Source of the DNA: Actinomycetes bacterium
GTDB lineage: Bacteria; Actinomycetota; Acidimicrobiia; Acidimicrobiales; CADCSY01
NCBI GenBank assembly: GCA_025464025.1
Contig: JAODBP010000260.1
Span: forward strand, 1 to 64,000
Reading direction: 5' to 3'
DNA: 64,000 bases
Shown: positions 40,760 through 48,443 of the stretch, in pieces
How the letters are laid out: each line of letters opens with the position of its first letter
How positions within the stretch are numbered: position 1 is the stretch's first letter
Notes under the pieces: generated by a model
Told to the model about the DNA's origin: nothing
The model's database searches: none
The model's input: the letters and a program-made list of their open reading frames with translations, nothing else
Program-made: the position numbers and the translations under genes

Positions 40760-41244
40760 TCGACCTCACCGGCGACGGCAACGAGGCCGGGGCGGCCCTC
40801 GTGCGCCGCGTCTCCCACGCCATCATGAACGACCTCGCCGTGGTGCGGCTGCTGCTCGACTCGGCCAACGGCCCGGCGCAGGCGCCCGACGCGTCGGCCG
40901 CCCTCGACAAGGCCTCGGGCCTGGTCGGCGACGTGGCCGACCTGCTCGGGCAGCTCAGCGCCTTCGCCCGGCCGGGCAGGGGTGAGGTCGCCGCCGACCT
41001 GCGCGACGTGGTGGGTCGCATCGAGCACCTCCTCGAGGTGGTGAGCGGACCGGCGGCCAGCGTGCGGGTGGTGCTGCCCGACGAACCGGTCATCGCCACG
41101 GTCGACCCCCGCCGGGCCCAGCAGGAGCTGCTGGCCGACGTGGCGGCGATCGGCGCCGCCGCCGAGCCGGGCACGACGATCACGGTCGGCATCGAGGACG
41201 GTGCGCTCGCGGTGGCGGCCGAGGACGTGGCGATCCGCACGTGA
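40756..41244 (+). CDS. Truncated histidine-kinase-like protein, DHp-like half only
   Basis: 162 aa from GTG 40756 (overlap GTGA). VRRVSHAIMNDLAVVRLLLD fits a DHp helix with a candidate phospho-His in VSHAI; the following ATPase-like stretch VDPRRAQQELLADVAAIGAAAEPGTTI lacks the N box, and the protein stops where G boxes should begin. Together with the gene before, it suggests two phosphotransfer-type proteins without kinase activity, serving a receiver protein. Confidence 0.6.
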   Translation: MIDLTGDGNEAGAALVRRVSHAIMNDLAVVRLLLDSANGPAQAPDASAALDKASGLVGDVADLLGQLSAFARPGRGEVAADLRDVVGRIEHLLEVVSGPAASVRVVLPDEPVIATVDPRRAQQELLADVAAIGAAAEPGTTITVGIEDGALAVAAEDVAIRT

Positions 41245-41290
41245 CGCAGGGTGCAGAGCCCTCGGGCCTCCTGTTGGCAGGATGGGCCGG

Positions 41291-41755
41291 GTGAGCTCGG
41301 TGTTCGTGCTCTGCCGAGGGGCGGCCCAGAACCGCACGCCGGTGGGTGTCTTCGCGTCCCTGGAGGCGGCGAAGGCCGGCGCGGCGTGGCTCCCGGCCGG
41401 TGCCGGGTGGAAGTTCGAGCCGGTCCTGTACGACGACTGGAAGCAGTGCTGGCGCAACGCCGACGTGTGGCTGCCGCTCAACGACTGGGCCGACATCTTC
41501 GAGGTCGCCTTCACGGCGACGCCCGCCGGCGACGGGAGCCTGGGGGCCGTGGCCCTGGGCTACACCGAGGCGGTGCTGGCCGAGGAGGTCGGCGTCGACG
41601 ACACGGTGTTCGTGAGCTGGGACGGGGTCGACCACCGGGGCCGGGTCCACCACGTCGGCTTCCGGATGGGGTCGACCAACATCACCATGGCGAGCACGTC
41701 CTGGACGGTCGAGGTGCCCCACGACTACCCGGTGCACCGCCGACCCCGCACCTGA
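41291..41755 (+). CDS. Hypothetical protein, 154 aa
   Basis: No family recognised. Strand-rich, with many Trp (WKFEPVLYDDWKQCW, DVWLPLNDWADIFEV) and a C-terminal segment STNITMASTSWTVEVPHDYP. GTG 41291 is chosen because CAGGAT (41278-41283) lies 7 bp upstream, the leaderless pattern of several neighbours; ATG 41282 is in frame 9 bp earlier. No signal peptide, so cytoplasmic. Confidence 0.55.
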   Translation: MSSVFVLCRGAAQNRTPVGVFASLEAAKAGAAWLPAGAGWKFEPVLYDDWKQCWRNADVWLPLNDWADIFEVAFTATPAGDGSLGAVALGYTEAVLAEEVGVDDTVFVSWDGVDHRGRVHHVGFRMGSTNITMASTSWTVEVPHDYPVHRRPRT

Positions 41756-41778
41756 CCGGACGCGGTACGGTGCGCGGC

Positions 41779-42135
41779 ATGGCGTCCAGGCAGCGTTCCA
41801 CGTGGCCGATCGTCCTGCTCCTGGGGCTCTGTGCGTCGCTGCTCGTCGGTTCGGCGGTCGCCTTCGCCACCCCGTCCGAGGACGGGGGCTCGTGGTGGCA
41901 CGACGACGGCGCCCAGCGGATCACCGGCACCGTGCTCGAGGTCGACCGCACCGAGGGCTCGGTCGTGCTCGACGAGCTGATCACCTACGAGCCGCAGCAG
42001 GACGAGATCGGCACGCTGACGGTGGCGGTCGCCGACCTCGGCGAGGTGCGGCCGGGTGACACCGTCGACGTCGACGTGGAGCGCCACGACGGCCGGTGGT
42101 CGGCCGCCGAGCTGATCCTGCTCGACACGGACTAG
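41779..42135 (+). CDS. Small secreted or membrane-anchored protein
   Basis: 118 aa. Basic N-terminus (MASRQRST) followed by a hydrophobic helix (res about 9-30, PIVLLLGLCASLLVGSAVAFA) reads as a signal anchor or signal peptide; the rest is an acidic strand-rich domain (ITGTVLEVDRTEGSVVLDEL) resembling a small OB-type barrel. TACGGT at 41766-41771 lies 7 bp before the ATG. No family is assigned. Its stop overlaps the convergent GNAT gene by 4 bp. Confidence 0.55.
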   Translation: MASRQRSTWPIVLLLGLCASLLVGSAVAFATPSEDGGSWWHDDGAQRITGTVLEVDRTEGSVVLDELITYEPQQDEIGTLTVAVADLGEVRPGDTVDVDVERHDGRWSAAELILLDTD

Positions 42136-42416
42136 CGCTCGACGAGGTCGTCGTAGTCGGGGTGCTTGGCGATCCACCCGGCGATGAACGGGCAGCTCGG
42201 GCGCACGTGGAGGCCCCGCCGGCGGAGGTCGTCGAGCACGCCGGAGGCGAGCGCGCTGCCCAGGCCCTCGCCCTCGTGGCCGTCCTCGATCTCGGTGTGC
42301 ACGAGGTCGACCAGGTCGCCGTGGCGCTGGTAGCTGACGAAGCCGACCACCTCGTCGCCGACCCGGAGCTCGTAGCGCGACCGGGCCGGCTCGTCGACGA
42401 CGGATCGCTCGCTCAT
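42132..42416 (-). CDS. GNAT N-acetyltransferase, YjdJ type
   Basis: 94 aa, short GCN5-related fold: YELRVGDEVVGFVSYQRHGDLVDLVHTEIEDGHEGEGLGSAL carries the acetyl-CoA loop EGEGLGS, and CPFIAGWIAKHPDY ends it. Members of this short class acetylate unknown small molecules or protein N-termini. It is coupled by ATGA to the PPOX gene before it on the minus strand. Confidence 0.85.
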   Translation of the reverse strand: MSERSVVDEPARSRYELRVGDEVVGFVSYQRHGDLVDLVHTEIEDGHEGEGLGSALASGVLDDLRRRGLHVRPSCPFIAGWIAKHPDYDDLVER

Positions 42417-42802
42417 CCCGGCGTGTTCACCTTGTCGGGGGCGACCACCAGGATGACGCGGCCCTGGGGCCCGATCGGGTTTCCGTAGGGCTGGCCCATG
42501 TACTTCTGCGAGAGCTCGTCGATGTGCTCACGGGCGCGGGGCTCGCCGATCGTGTCGACGACCCGGCCGCGGACCTCGGCCCAGTCCCACGGGTTGTCGC
42601 CGTGGAGGAGCACGGTGATGCGCGGATCGCGGGCGACGTTCTTCGCCCGCTGGCGCTGGGGCTCGGTGTTGATCAGCAGGTGCTCGCCGTCGGTGTCGAC
42701 CCAGGTGAGCAGGGCCTGGGGCTGGCCGTCGGGCATGAGCGTCACGACGGTGGCGAGGTTGGCGCCCTGGGCGATGCGGACGGCGTCGGGGTGGAGGGGC
42801 AT
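42413..42802 (-). CDS. PPOX class F420-dependent protein (TIGR03618-like)
   Basis: 129 aa split barrel: NLATVVTLMPDGQPQALLTWVDTDG, INTEPQRQRAKNVARDPRITVLLHG, VRGRVVDTIG, and YMGQPYGNP, closely parallel to the protein at 32413. These bind F420 or flavin. Its stop overlaps the GNAT start, and it follows another PPOX gene by 16 bp, so the three form a minus-strand operon. Confidence 0.85.
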   Translation of the reverse strand: MPLHPDAVRIAQGANLATVVTLMPDGQPQALLTWVDTDGEHLLINTEPQRQRAKNVARDPRITVLLHGDNPWDWAEVRGRVVDTIGEPRAREHIDELSQKYMGQPYGNPIGPQGRVILVVAPDKVNTPG

Positions 42803-42818
42803 GGACGGATCCTTCCGG

Positions 42819-43298
42819 TCAGAAGACCCAGCGGGTGGGGGTGCGGGTGAAGTCTGCCTCGACCAACCCGAAGGCCCACCGGGGCTCGAGGCGGAAGCAG
42901 GCGTTGGCCAGGAAGAAGTCGAGGCCGTACGTCGTGCCGTACTTGGCCTCGTACGGGGTGGCGAAGTCGACGATGCGGTCGTGGTCGTCGACGCGCTCGA
43001 CCGTGCCCTCGACGACGACGGGCTCGCGGGGGTCCTCGGTGGCGAGGGTGGCCAGCGGCGCGGCCTCGAGGTTCCGGGCCTTGCGCGAGCCGCCGCCGGC
43101 GCTGAACCAGAGGGCGTCGTCGTGCCAGACCGCCCAGACCGGGAGGAGGTGGGGCGGTCGGCCGTCGCGGATCGTGGCCAGCCAGTAGTCGTGCGAGGTC
43201 GTGAGCCGCTCGAGCGCCCACGTCCACGGCAGCAGGTCGCCCGCCTCGTCGATGCCGTAGCCCGGCATGTGGGGGCGCTCGGCGCGGGGTTCGGACAT
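42819..43298 (-). CDS. Pyridoxamine 5'-phosphate oxidase family protein
   Basis: 159 aa. DYWLATIRDGRPPHLLPVWAVWHDDALWFSAGGGSRKARNL and VVVEGTVERVDDHDRI mark the split barrel; the C-terminus WAFGLVEADFTRTPTRW is typical of related F420/FMN proteins and matches the layout of the protein at 31856. ATG 43298 is the first good start inside the frame. First gene of the PPOX-PPOX-GNAT operon; a non-coding stretch lies upstream. Confidence 0.82.
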   Translation of the reverse strand: MSEPRAERPHMPGYGIDEAGDLLPWTWALERLTTSHDYWLATIRDGRPPHLLPVWAVWHDDALWFSAGGGSRKARNLEAAPLATLATEDPREPVVVEGTVERVDDHDRIVDFATPYEAKYGTTYGLDFFLANACFRLEPRWAFGLVEADFTRTPTRWVF

Positions 43299-43368
43299 GG
43301 CTCCGAGCCTCCTCCCTGTGGGTGAACCTGTCGACAACTCCGGCTGTCCTGGGGACCACGGCAGAAGT

Positions 43369-43676
43369 TCTGCGGACAACCCTGTGACTTGCAAAATACC
43401 CATTGACCTGGGGTTTCGTGAGTGCGCATGCTCTCCCCAGCCCGGCACGCAAGCGCCGGAAGCGCACCGGAAACGACACCCACGACCGCTCCGGCGGGAG
43501 CGGGTGGAGCGGCCGGAGAGCGGACCAGCGGGAGCTGTCAGGTCAGGAACTGCGAGAGCCAGGACGAGCGCTTCTCTCTAGGGGGAGGCGAGCGACCAAG
43601 GTGCGCAGGGCCGCATGAGCGGCCCCGAGGAGCTCGTTCGCTGGTTTCGGCCGGCGGGTGGCTACTCGGGGTCGCT
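43369..43676 (+). repeat. Long imperfect direct repeat, copy 1
   Basis: The first 50 nt (43369-43418) are identical to 44136-44185. After a 5-nt variable gap, a further 20 nt (43424-43443) match at 19 positions. Distal blocks are also shared: CCCCGAGGAGC (43623) and TACTCGGGGTCGCT (43663-43676), with different spacing. The conserved-block and variable-spacer pattern suggests a functional RNA or control element. No known family is recognised. Confidence 0.75.
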
Positions 43677-43790
43677 TCGCGTCTTCGCCTCGGTGGTGGG
43701 CGCGCGCGTTGGGGCGCCTGCGGCGCGTGCCGAGATGGCTCCGCGTGCGGCGGCCGAGGCCGCGAGATCGAGCCTTCGGCCGCCTGACCC

Positions 43791-43871
43791 GGTCCCGCCC
43801 CGGCGGACGCCGCAGACCGCCCCGCGGGATCTCACGTCGATCCGCGTCGCCGTCCGCTTCGGGGCGGGACC
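43791..43871. repeat. Long-stem inverted repeat
   Basis: GGTCCCGCCCCG (43791-43802) pairs with CGGGGCGGGACC (43860-43871), and GCGGACG (43803-43809) pairs with CGTCCGC (43851-43857), giving a 19-bp stem with a 2-nt bulge around a 41-nt loop. It is not followed by a T tract, so it is not a classic terminator. Confidence 0.7.
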
Positions 43872-43903
43872 AGGCCAGTCGTCCTCTCGGCGCTGTTCTT
43901 CTT

Positions 43904-44050
43904 CTATGCCCTTCGTGCGCGGCCGCCGGTGACGAGCCCGGCGATGAAGAGGACGAGGGCGACGATCAGCAGCCACTTGAGCGCCGAGACCAGGAGCCCG
44001 ATGGCGCCGAACGCGATGGCCAGGACGATGAGGAGGAGGACGAGGACCAT
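43904..44050 (-). CDS. Small hydrophobic membrane protein, 48 aa
   Basis: From ATG 44050 the product begins MVLVLLLIVLAIAFGAIGLL, then a short SALKW turn, a second helix (LLIVALVLFIAGLVTG) and a basic tail GRARRA: a two-helix hairpin like the lmo0937/DUF5670-type small membrane proteins linked to envelope stress. GGGAGG a few nt upstream is a good ribosome site. It sits between the two repeat copies and reads opposite to them. Confidence 0.6.
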   Translation of the reverse strand: MVLVLLLIVLAIAFGAIGLLVSALKWLLIVALVLFIAGLVTGGRARRA

Positions 44051-44135
44051 GGGGCCTCCCTACCCCTCGCACCTGTGGGTGATGTTGGGGAAACGCGGGG
44101 GAGAACGGGGCGAACTTGGGGACGACCGGAGAAAG

Positions 44136-44380
44136 TCTGCGGACAACCCTGTGACTTGCAAAATACCCATTGACCTGGGGTTTCGCGTCGGCGCATGCTC
44201 TCCTCAGCCCAAGGGAAACGGGGCGCCGCCGGGAAACCGGAAGCGCAGACCGGGCCAGTGGGTCAGGACCGGGAGCGACGGTCGGGTGCCCGCAAGGGTG
44301 GCCGGAAGGGACTGCCGGAACCGGAGATGCAGACCCCGAGGAGCAGGGTGGTTTCGGCCGCCCGGTTACTCGGGGTCGCT
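44136..44380 (+). repeat. Long imperfect direct repeat, copy 2
   Basis: Second copy of the element at 43369. It has the identical 50-nt block, then GCGCATGCTCTCC (44191), CCCCGAGGAGC (44334-44344) and TACTCGGGGTCGCT (44367-44380). It is 63 nt shorter in the middle than copy 1. It lies in the 424-bp leader region of the GGDEF-EAL gene, in the same direction, and could be its 5' untranslated element. Confidence 0.75.
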
Positions 44381-44400
44381 CTCGTTTTCGGCGGGGTGGG

Positions 44401-44430
44401 CGAGGCCCGGCGAGGCCCGGCGAGGCCCGG
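44401..44430 (+). repeat. Tandem repeat CGAGGCCCGG x3
   Basis: Three exact 10-bp copies in a row just upstream of the GGDEF-EAL gene. Copy number could vary between strains. No coding sense is evident. Confidence 0.9.
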
Positions 44431-44474
44431 AAGAACCGCTACAGCCCGCCCTCGGAACGACCGATCCCTGCGAG

Positions 44475-46544
44475 GTGGATCACCGTTCGGCCCGTCTCAT
44501 CGGGCTCCGTGGCGCGCTGCCGACGTTGGAGGACGTCGAGCAGCGACGGTTCCGCCTGGCCGTGCTGCTGCTCGCCATGGTCGCCGCCTTCGGTGTCGCC
44601 ATGGTCGCGGTCGCCGTGCTGGGCAGCCTGCCCCTGATCGCCGCCGTGGTCGTCACGGTCGTGGTGGTCGGCGTGTGCACCTACGTGCTCGACCAGGAGC
44701 TGCGCCTGCGCCGGGCCATGCGCCACCTGGTGAGCGAGCGGGTGCTCCTCACCGCCCTCGAGAGCCGGCTCGAGGAGCTGAGCTCGCTGCTCGACGCCGG
44801 CCGGGCCATGAACGCCGTGCTCGAGCTCTCCGAGGTGCTGCGCCGGATCCTCGACAACGCCCTCGACCTGCTCGAGGCCGGCGACGGGTCGGTCCTGCTG
44901 GCCGAGGAGCCCGGCGTGCTGCGGGCCGTCTGCGTGCGGGGCAACGACGCGGCGCGCGACTCGGTGGTGAAGGTCGGCGAGGGGATCGCCGGGCGGGTGG
45001 CCGCCTCCCGTGAGCCGCTGCTCATCGAGGGCGGTCGTCGGGACAGTGCCATGTCGGTGCCGCTGGTGCACCGGGGCACGCTCCTCGGGGTGCTGAACGT
45101 GAACGCTCGGCCCGGGCAGACGTTCGACGAGTACGACCTGCGGGCCCTGAGCGTGTTCGGCGAGCACGCCGCCAGCAGCATCGCCAACGCCCGGCTCTAC
45201 GAGGCCGAGCGGGCCAACGCCATCGCCCTGGCCCATCGGGCCTACCACGACCCGCTCACCGACCTCGGCAACCGCGAGCTGTTCGCCGCGGCCGTGGGCA
45301 GCGCCCTGGCCGTCGACCGGCTCCGGCCCATCGGCGTGGTCCTCTTCGACCTCGACGACTTCAAGAAGGTCAACGACACGCTCGGCCACGCCGCCGGCGA
45401 CCGGTTGCTGTGCCTGGTGGCCGACCGCCTCACCGCCCACCTCGACGTCGGCGACATCGCCGCCCGCCTCGGGGGCGACGAGTTCGCCGTGCTGCTCGAG
45501 GAGGTGGGCTCGGCCGACCAGGCCCACCGGATCGCCGAGCGGTTGCTGGCCGCCCTCACCGGCCCCCTCGAGCTCGACGGCCGGTCGGTGACGGTGCGGG
45601 CCAGCATGGGCGTCGCCGTGGGCCGCCCGGGCGAGGTCACCACCGGGGAGCTGCTCCGCAACGCCGATGTGGCCATGTACGTGGCCAAGGGCCAGGGCAA
45701 GGGCTGCGCCCGCCTGTTCGAGCCGTCGATGCACACCGCGCTCCTCGAGCGGCTCGAGCTGGAGGCCCAGCTCGAGGTCGCCGTCGAGCGGGCCCAGCTC
45801 GACCTGAAGTACCAGCCGATCGTGTCCCTGCGCACCGGTCGGGTCAGCGGGTTCGAGGCGCTGGTGCGCTGGAACCACCCCGAGCGGGGCGAGCTGCCGC
45901 CCGACGCCTTCATCCCGATCGCCGAGGAGACCGGCCTGGTCGTCGGCATCGACCGGTGGGTGCTGCTCAAGGCGTGCTGCCAGGGTCGGGCGTGGCAGCG
46001 GGCCTACCCGGCCGAGGAGCCGCTGATCGTCGGCGTGAACCTCTCGACCCGCCAGCTCGAGGAGGTCAACGTCGTCGAGCTCGTCGAGCTCGCCCTCGAG
46101 GTCTCCGGCCTACCGCCCGAGCACCTCGTGATCGAGATCACCGAGAGCTTCCTCATCCGCAACGAGAAGCTCGGCGTCGAGACGCTGCACGCCCTGCGGG
46201 CCCTCGGCGTGCGCCTGGCCATCGACGACTTCGGCACCGGCTACTCGTCGCTCTCGTACCTGCGCCACCTCCCGATCGACGTGCTCAAGATCGACCGGTC
46301 GTTCATCGAGGGCCTGGGCCGCAGCGACGAGGACACCGCGCTGGTGCAGGCGATCCTGCGCCTGGCCCGCAGCCTCGACCTGGAGACGATCGCCGAGGGC
46401 GTCGAGCGTCCCGACCAGCGGGCTGCCCTCGCCGACCTGGGGTGCAACCTGGCCCAGGGCTGGCACTTCTCGCGGCCGCTGAAGTCGGCGGAGATGGAAG
46501 ACATCCTCCGCACGAGGACGTCGGCCCTGCCGCTGTCGGTCTAG
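44475..46544 (+). CDS. GAF-GGDEF-EAL cyclic-di-GMP signalling membrane protein
   Basis: 689 aa from GTG 44475 (TTG 44526 is an alternative; neither has a strong ribosome site). Two membrane helices (res about 26-73), a GAF domain (about 95-245), GGDEF (about 250-410, motif ARLGGDEFAVLL intact, no RxxD inhibitory site in its usual place), EAL (about 425-680: GFEALVRW, VNLSTRQL, DDFGTGYSSL, LKIDRSF, ETIAEGVE all intact). It can in principle both make and degrade c-di-GMP, tuned by a GAF ligand. Upstream lies repeat copy 2. Confidence 0.9.
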   Translation: MDHRSARLIGLRGALPTLEDVEQRRFRLAVLLLAMVAAFGVAMVAVAVLGSLPLIAAVVVTVVVVGVCTYVLDQELRLRRAMRHLVSERVLLTALESRLEELSSLLDAGRAMNAVLELSEVLRRILDNALDLLEAGDGSVLLAEEPGVLRAVCVRGNDAARDSVVKVGEGIAGRVAASREPLLIEGGRRDSAMSVPLVHRGTLLGVLNVNARPGQTFDEYDLRALSVFGEHAASSIANARLYEAERANAIALAHRAYHDPLTDLGNRELFAAAVGSALAVDRLRPIGVVLFDLDDFKKVNDTLGHAAGDRLLCLVADRLTAHLDVGDIAARLGGDEFAVLLEEVGSADQAHRIAERLLAALTGPLELDGRSVTVRASMGVAVGRPGEVTTGELLRNADVAMYVAKGQGKGCARLFEPSMHTALLERLELEAQLEVAVERAQLDLKYQPIVSLRTGRVSGFEALVRWNHPERGELPPDAFIPIAEETGLVVGIDRWVLLKACCQGRAWQRAYPAEEPLIVGVNLSTRQLEEVNVVELVELALEVSGLPPEHLVIEITESFLIRNEKLGVETLHALRALGVRLAIDDFGTGYSSLSYLRHLPIDVLKIDRSFIEGLGRSDEDTALVQAILRLARSLDLETIAEGVERPDQRAALADLGCNLAQGWHFSRPLKSAEMEDILRTRTSALPLSV

Positions 46545-46547
46545 TGG

Positions 46548-46594
46548 CCCGGGCCGACGACCCGTCGCGAGGCGGAACTGATCGTCGGTCCGGG
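46548..46594. terminator. Hairpin between convergent genes
   Basis: CCCGGGCCGACGA (46548-46560) and TCGTCGGTCCGGG (46582-46594) pair at 12 of 13 positions around a 21-nt loop. It sits in the 59-bp gap between the ends of the GGDEF-EAL gene and the convergent acyl-CoA synthetase gene, so it may stop transcription from both sides. No U tract. Confidence 0.55.
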
Positions 46595-46603
46595 TCGCTG
46601 GTG

Positions 46604-48397
46604 CTACGAGTACATCGCCTCGATCTCGGCCGCGTACTTGGCGTGGATGCCGCGCCGCTTGAGCTTCGAGGTCGGCGTCAGCTCCACTGAGTCGGGCAGC
46701 CACTCCTCGCCGAGGAGGGTGAAGCGCTTCACCTGCTCGGCGTGGTTGAAGTCGGCCATGACCTCGTCGACGCCCCGGCTCACCTCGGCGACGACCTCGG
46801 GGTCGGCGGCCAGCTCGACGAGGGTGGCGTCGGCCCGGCCGTGGGTCGCGGCCCAGGCCCGGGCGGCGTCGGGGTCGAGCACGAGGAGGGCGGAGACGAA
46901 CTTCCGCTGGTCGCCGATCGCCGTCGCCTGGCCGACGAGGGGGATGGTGCGGAGGGCGGACTCGAGGTTGGCCGGGCTGATGTTCTTGCCCCCGGCCGTG
47001 ATGATGAGCTCCTTCTTGCGGTCGACGATGCGGAGGTAGCCGTCGTCGTCGAACACCCCGATGTCGCCGGTGTGGAGCCAGCCGTCGGCGTCGAGGGCCT
47101 CGGCCGTCTGGTCCGGCGCGTCGAGGTAGCCGGGGAAGACGAGCCCGCCCCGGGCCACGATCTCGCCGTCGGGCTCGAGCCGCACGTCGACGCCGGGCAT
47201 GGGGCGACCGACGCTGCCGGGTCGCACGGCCCACGGCTCCCACGTGAGCGGGCCGGTGTTCTCCGACATGCCGTAGATCTCCGAGAACGGGATGCCGATG
47301 GCGACGAACCACTCGAGGGTGTCGACGGCGATGGGCGCCGCCCCGCTCACCGCGAACCGGACCTGGTCGAGCCCGAGCAGCTCCCGGACGGGCCGGAAGA
47401 CCGCTTCGTCGAGGAAGTCGAGCGCGGTCTGCTCCTCGGCCGTGAGGTCGCGCGTCCGGCGGGCGAGCTGGAGCGGCAGGCTGGCGTCGACCGCCTCCTG
47501 GAACTGCGTCGCCTTGGTCGGATCGGCCGCGAGCCCGGCCCGGACCGCGGCCTGCATCTTCTCCCACACCCGCGGCACGCCGAAGATCGACTCGGGTCGC
47601 ACGGCCCGGCAGTAGGCGCCGATGGCCGACGCCTCGGGGCAGGTCGTCACCTCGAAGCCGCAGGCGATGCCGAGGTAGTGCGAGTTCACCCGCTCGGCGA
47701 TGTGGGCCATGGGCAGGTACGACACCTGGCGCAGGTCGCGGACGTCGCCCACCAGCTCGCGGTAGCTCTCGACCGTCCACACCGCGTTGCGGTGGGTGAT
47801 CTGCACGCCCTTCGGCGGGCCCGTCGTGCCCGACGTGTAGATCACGGTGGCCAGGCCGTCGGGGTGGCTGCGGGTCGACGCCTCGGCCAGGTCGACGGGC
47901 TCGCCGGCGAGCAGCTCGGACCACGGGCGGACGTCGCCCGTCGGTGCGCCTTCGATCAGGAACACGTGCTCGAGGCTGGGCACCTCGGGCGCCGCCTCCA
48001 GCACGCAGGCCAGGTAGCCGGCATCCTCGACGATCGCCACCCGGGCCCCGGCGTGGCCGGCCAGGTAGGCGACCTGCTCGGCCGACGACGAGTTGTAGAT
48101 CGAGATCGGGGTGGCGCCGGCGAGCAGGACGCCGACGTCGGCGACGTGGAACTCGGGCCGGTTCCGCAGCATGAGCACGACCCGATCGCCCTCGCCGATC
48201 CCGGCGGCGAGCAGCGCACCGGCCACCCGGGCGGCCTGGTCGGCGTACTCGCGCCAGGTCAGCTCGCCCCAACCCTCGCCGACCTTCCACCGGAGGGCCA
48301 CCTGGTCCGGCGCCGCCGCCAGGGTGTCGAGGAACATCGAGACGACGGTGCGGCCCTCGGCCCGGGCGTCGATCTCGGCAGCGAGCCCGGAGGTCAT
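46604..48397 (-). CDS. Long-chain fatty acid-CoA ligase (AMP-forming, FadD15-like)
   Basis: 597 aa. AMP-binding signature YTSGTTGPPKGV, then SYLPMAHIAER, EIYGMSENTGPL, DGWLHTGDIG and the C-terminal hinge IVDRKKELIITAGGKNISP. Length and the FSEIYG...P order place it with long-chain acyl-CoA synthetases of the FadD15 type. It activates fatty acids to acyl-CoA via acyl-AMP. It stands alone on the minus strand; the ATG is supported by the usual N-terminal segment. Confidence 0.92.
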   Translation of the reverse strand: MTSGLAAEIDARAEGRTVVSMFLDTLAAAPDQVALRWKVGEGWGELTWREYADQAARVAGALLAAGIGEGDRVVLMLRNRPEFHVADVGVLLAGATPISIYNSSSAEQVAYLAGHAGARVAIVEDAGYLACVLEAAPEVPSLEHVFLIEGAPTGDVRPWSELLAGEPVDLAEASTRSHPDGLATVIYTSGTTGPPKGVQITHRNAVWTVESYRELVGDVRDLRQVSYLPMAHIAERVNSHYLGIACGFEVTTCPEASAIGAYCRAVRPESIFGVPRVWEKMQAAVRAGLAADPTKATQFQEAVDASLPLQLARRTRDLTAEEQTALDFLDEAVFRPVRELLGLDQVRFAVSGAAPIAVDTLEWFVAIGIPFSEIYGMSENTGPLTWEPWAVRPGSVGRPMPGVDVRLEPDGEIVARGGLVFPGYLDAPDQTAEALDADGWLHTGDIGVFDDDGYLRIVDRKKELIITAGGKNISPANLESALRTIPLVGQATAIGDQRKFVSALLVLDPDAARAWAATHGRADATLVELAADPEVVAEVSRGVDEVMADFNHAEQVKRFTLLGEEWLPDSVELTPTSKLKRRGIHAKYAAEIEAMYS

Positions 48398-48443
48398 CGC
48401 CCGATCATGGCAGCGGCCTCTTCGACCGGACCAGCTGGCGGGG

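Larger units (their letters stand above)
43299..43903. other. 605-bp stretch without a protein gene
   Basis: No ORF here has family features or normal codon use. It holds the promoter side of the PPOX operon, copy 1 of a long direct repeat (43369-43676), a short GCGGCC-GA-GGCCGC dyad (43750-43763), and a large inverted repeat (43791-43871). It looks like structured RNA or repeat DNA. Confidence 0.6.

Noticed and set aside
43615..43932. A 105-aa plus-strand open frame as a gene between the repeats
   Set aside because: It has no ribosome site, Arg/Pro/Ala-biased composition and overlaps both the repeat and the long inverted repeat.
44401..44430. Three tandem CGAGGCCCGG copies as a small CRISPR-like array
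   Set aside because: The copies are contiguous with no spacers and no cas genes are in the window; it is a simple tandem repeat.
44051..44474. Known c-di-GMP riboswitch (GEMM) upstream of the GGDEF-EAL gene
   Set aside because: The conserved GEMM core sequences are not seen in this leader; the repeat element shares no recognisable segment with them.
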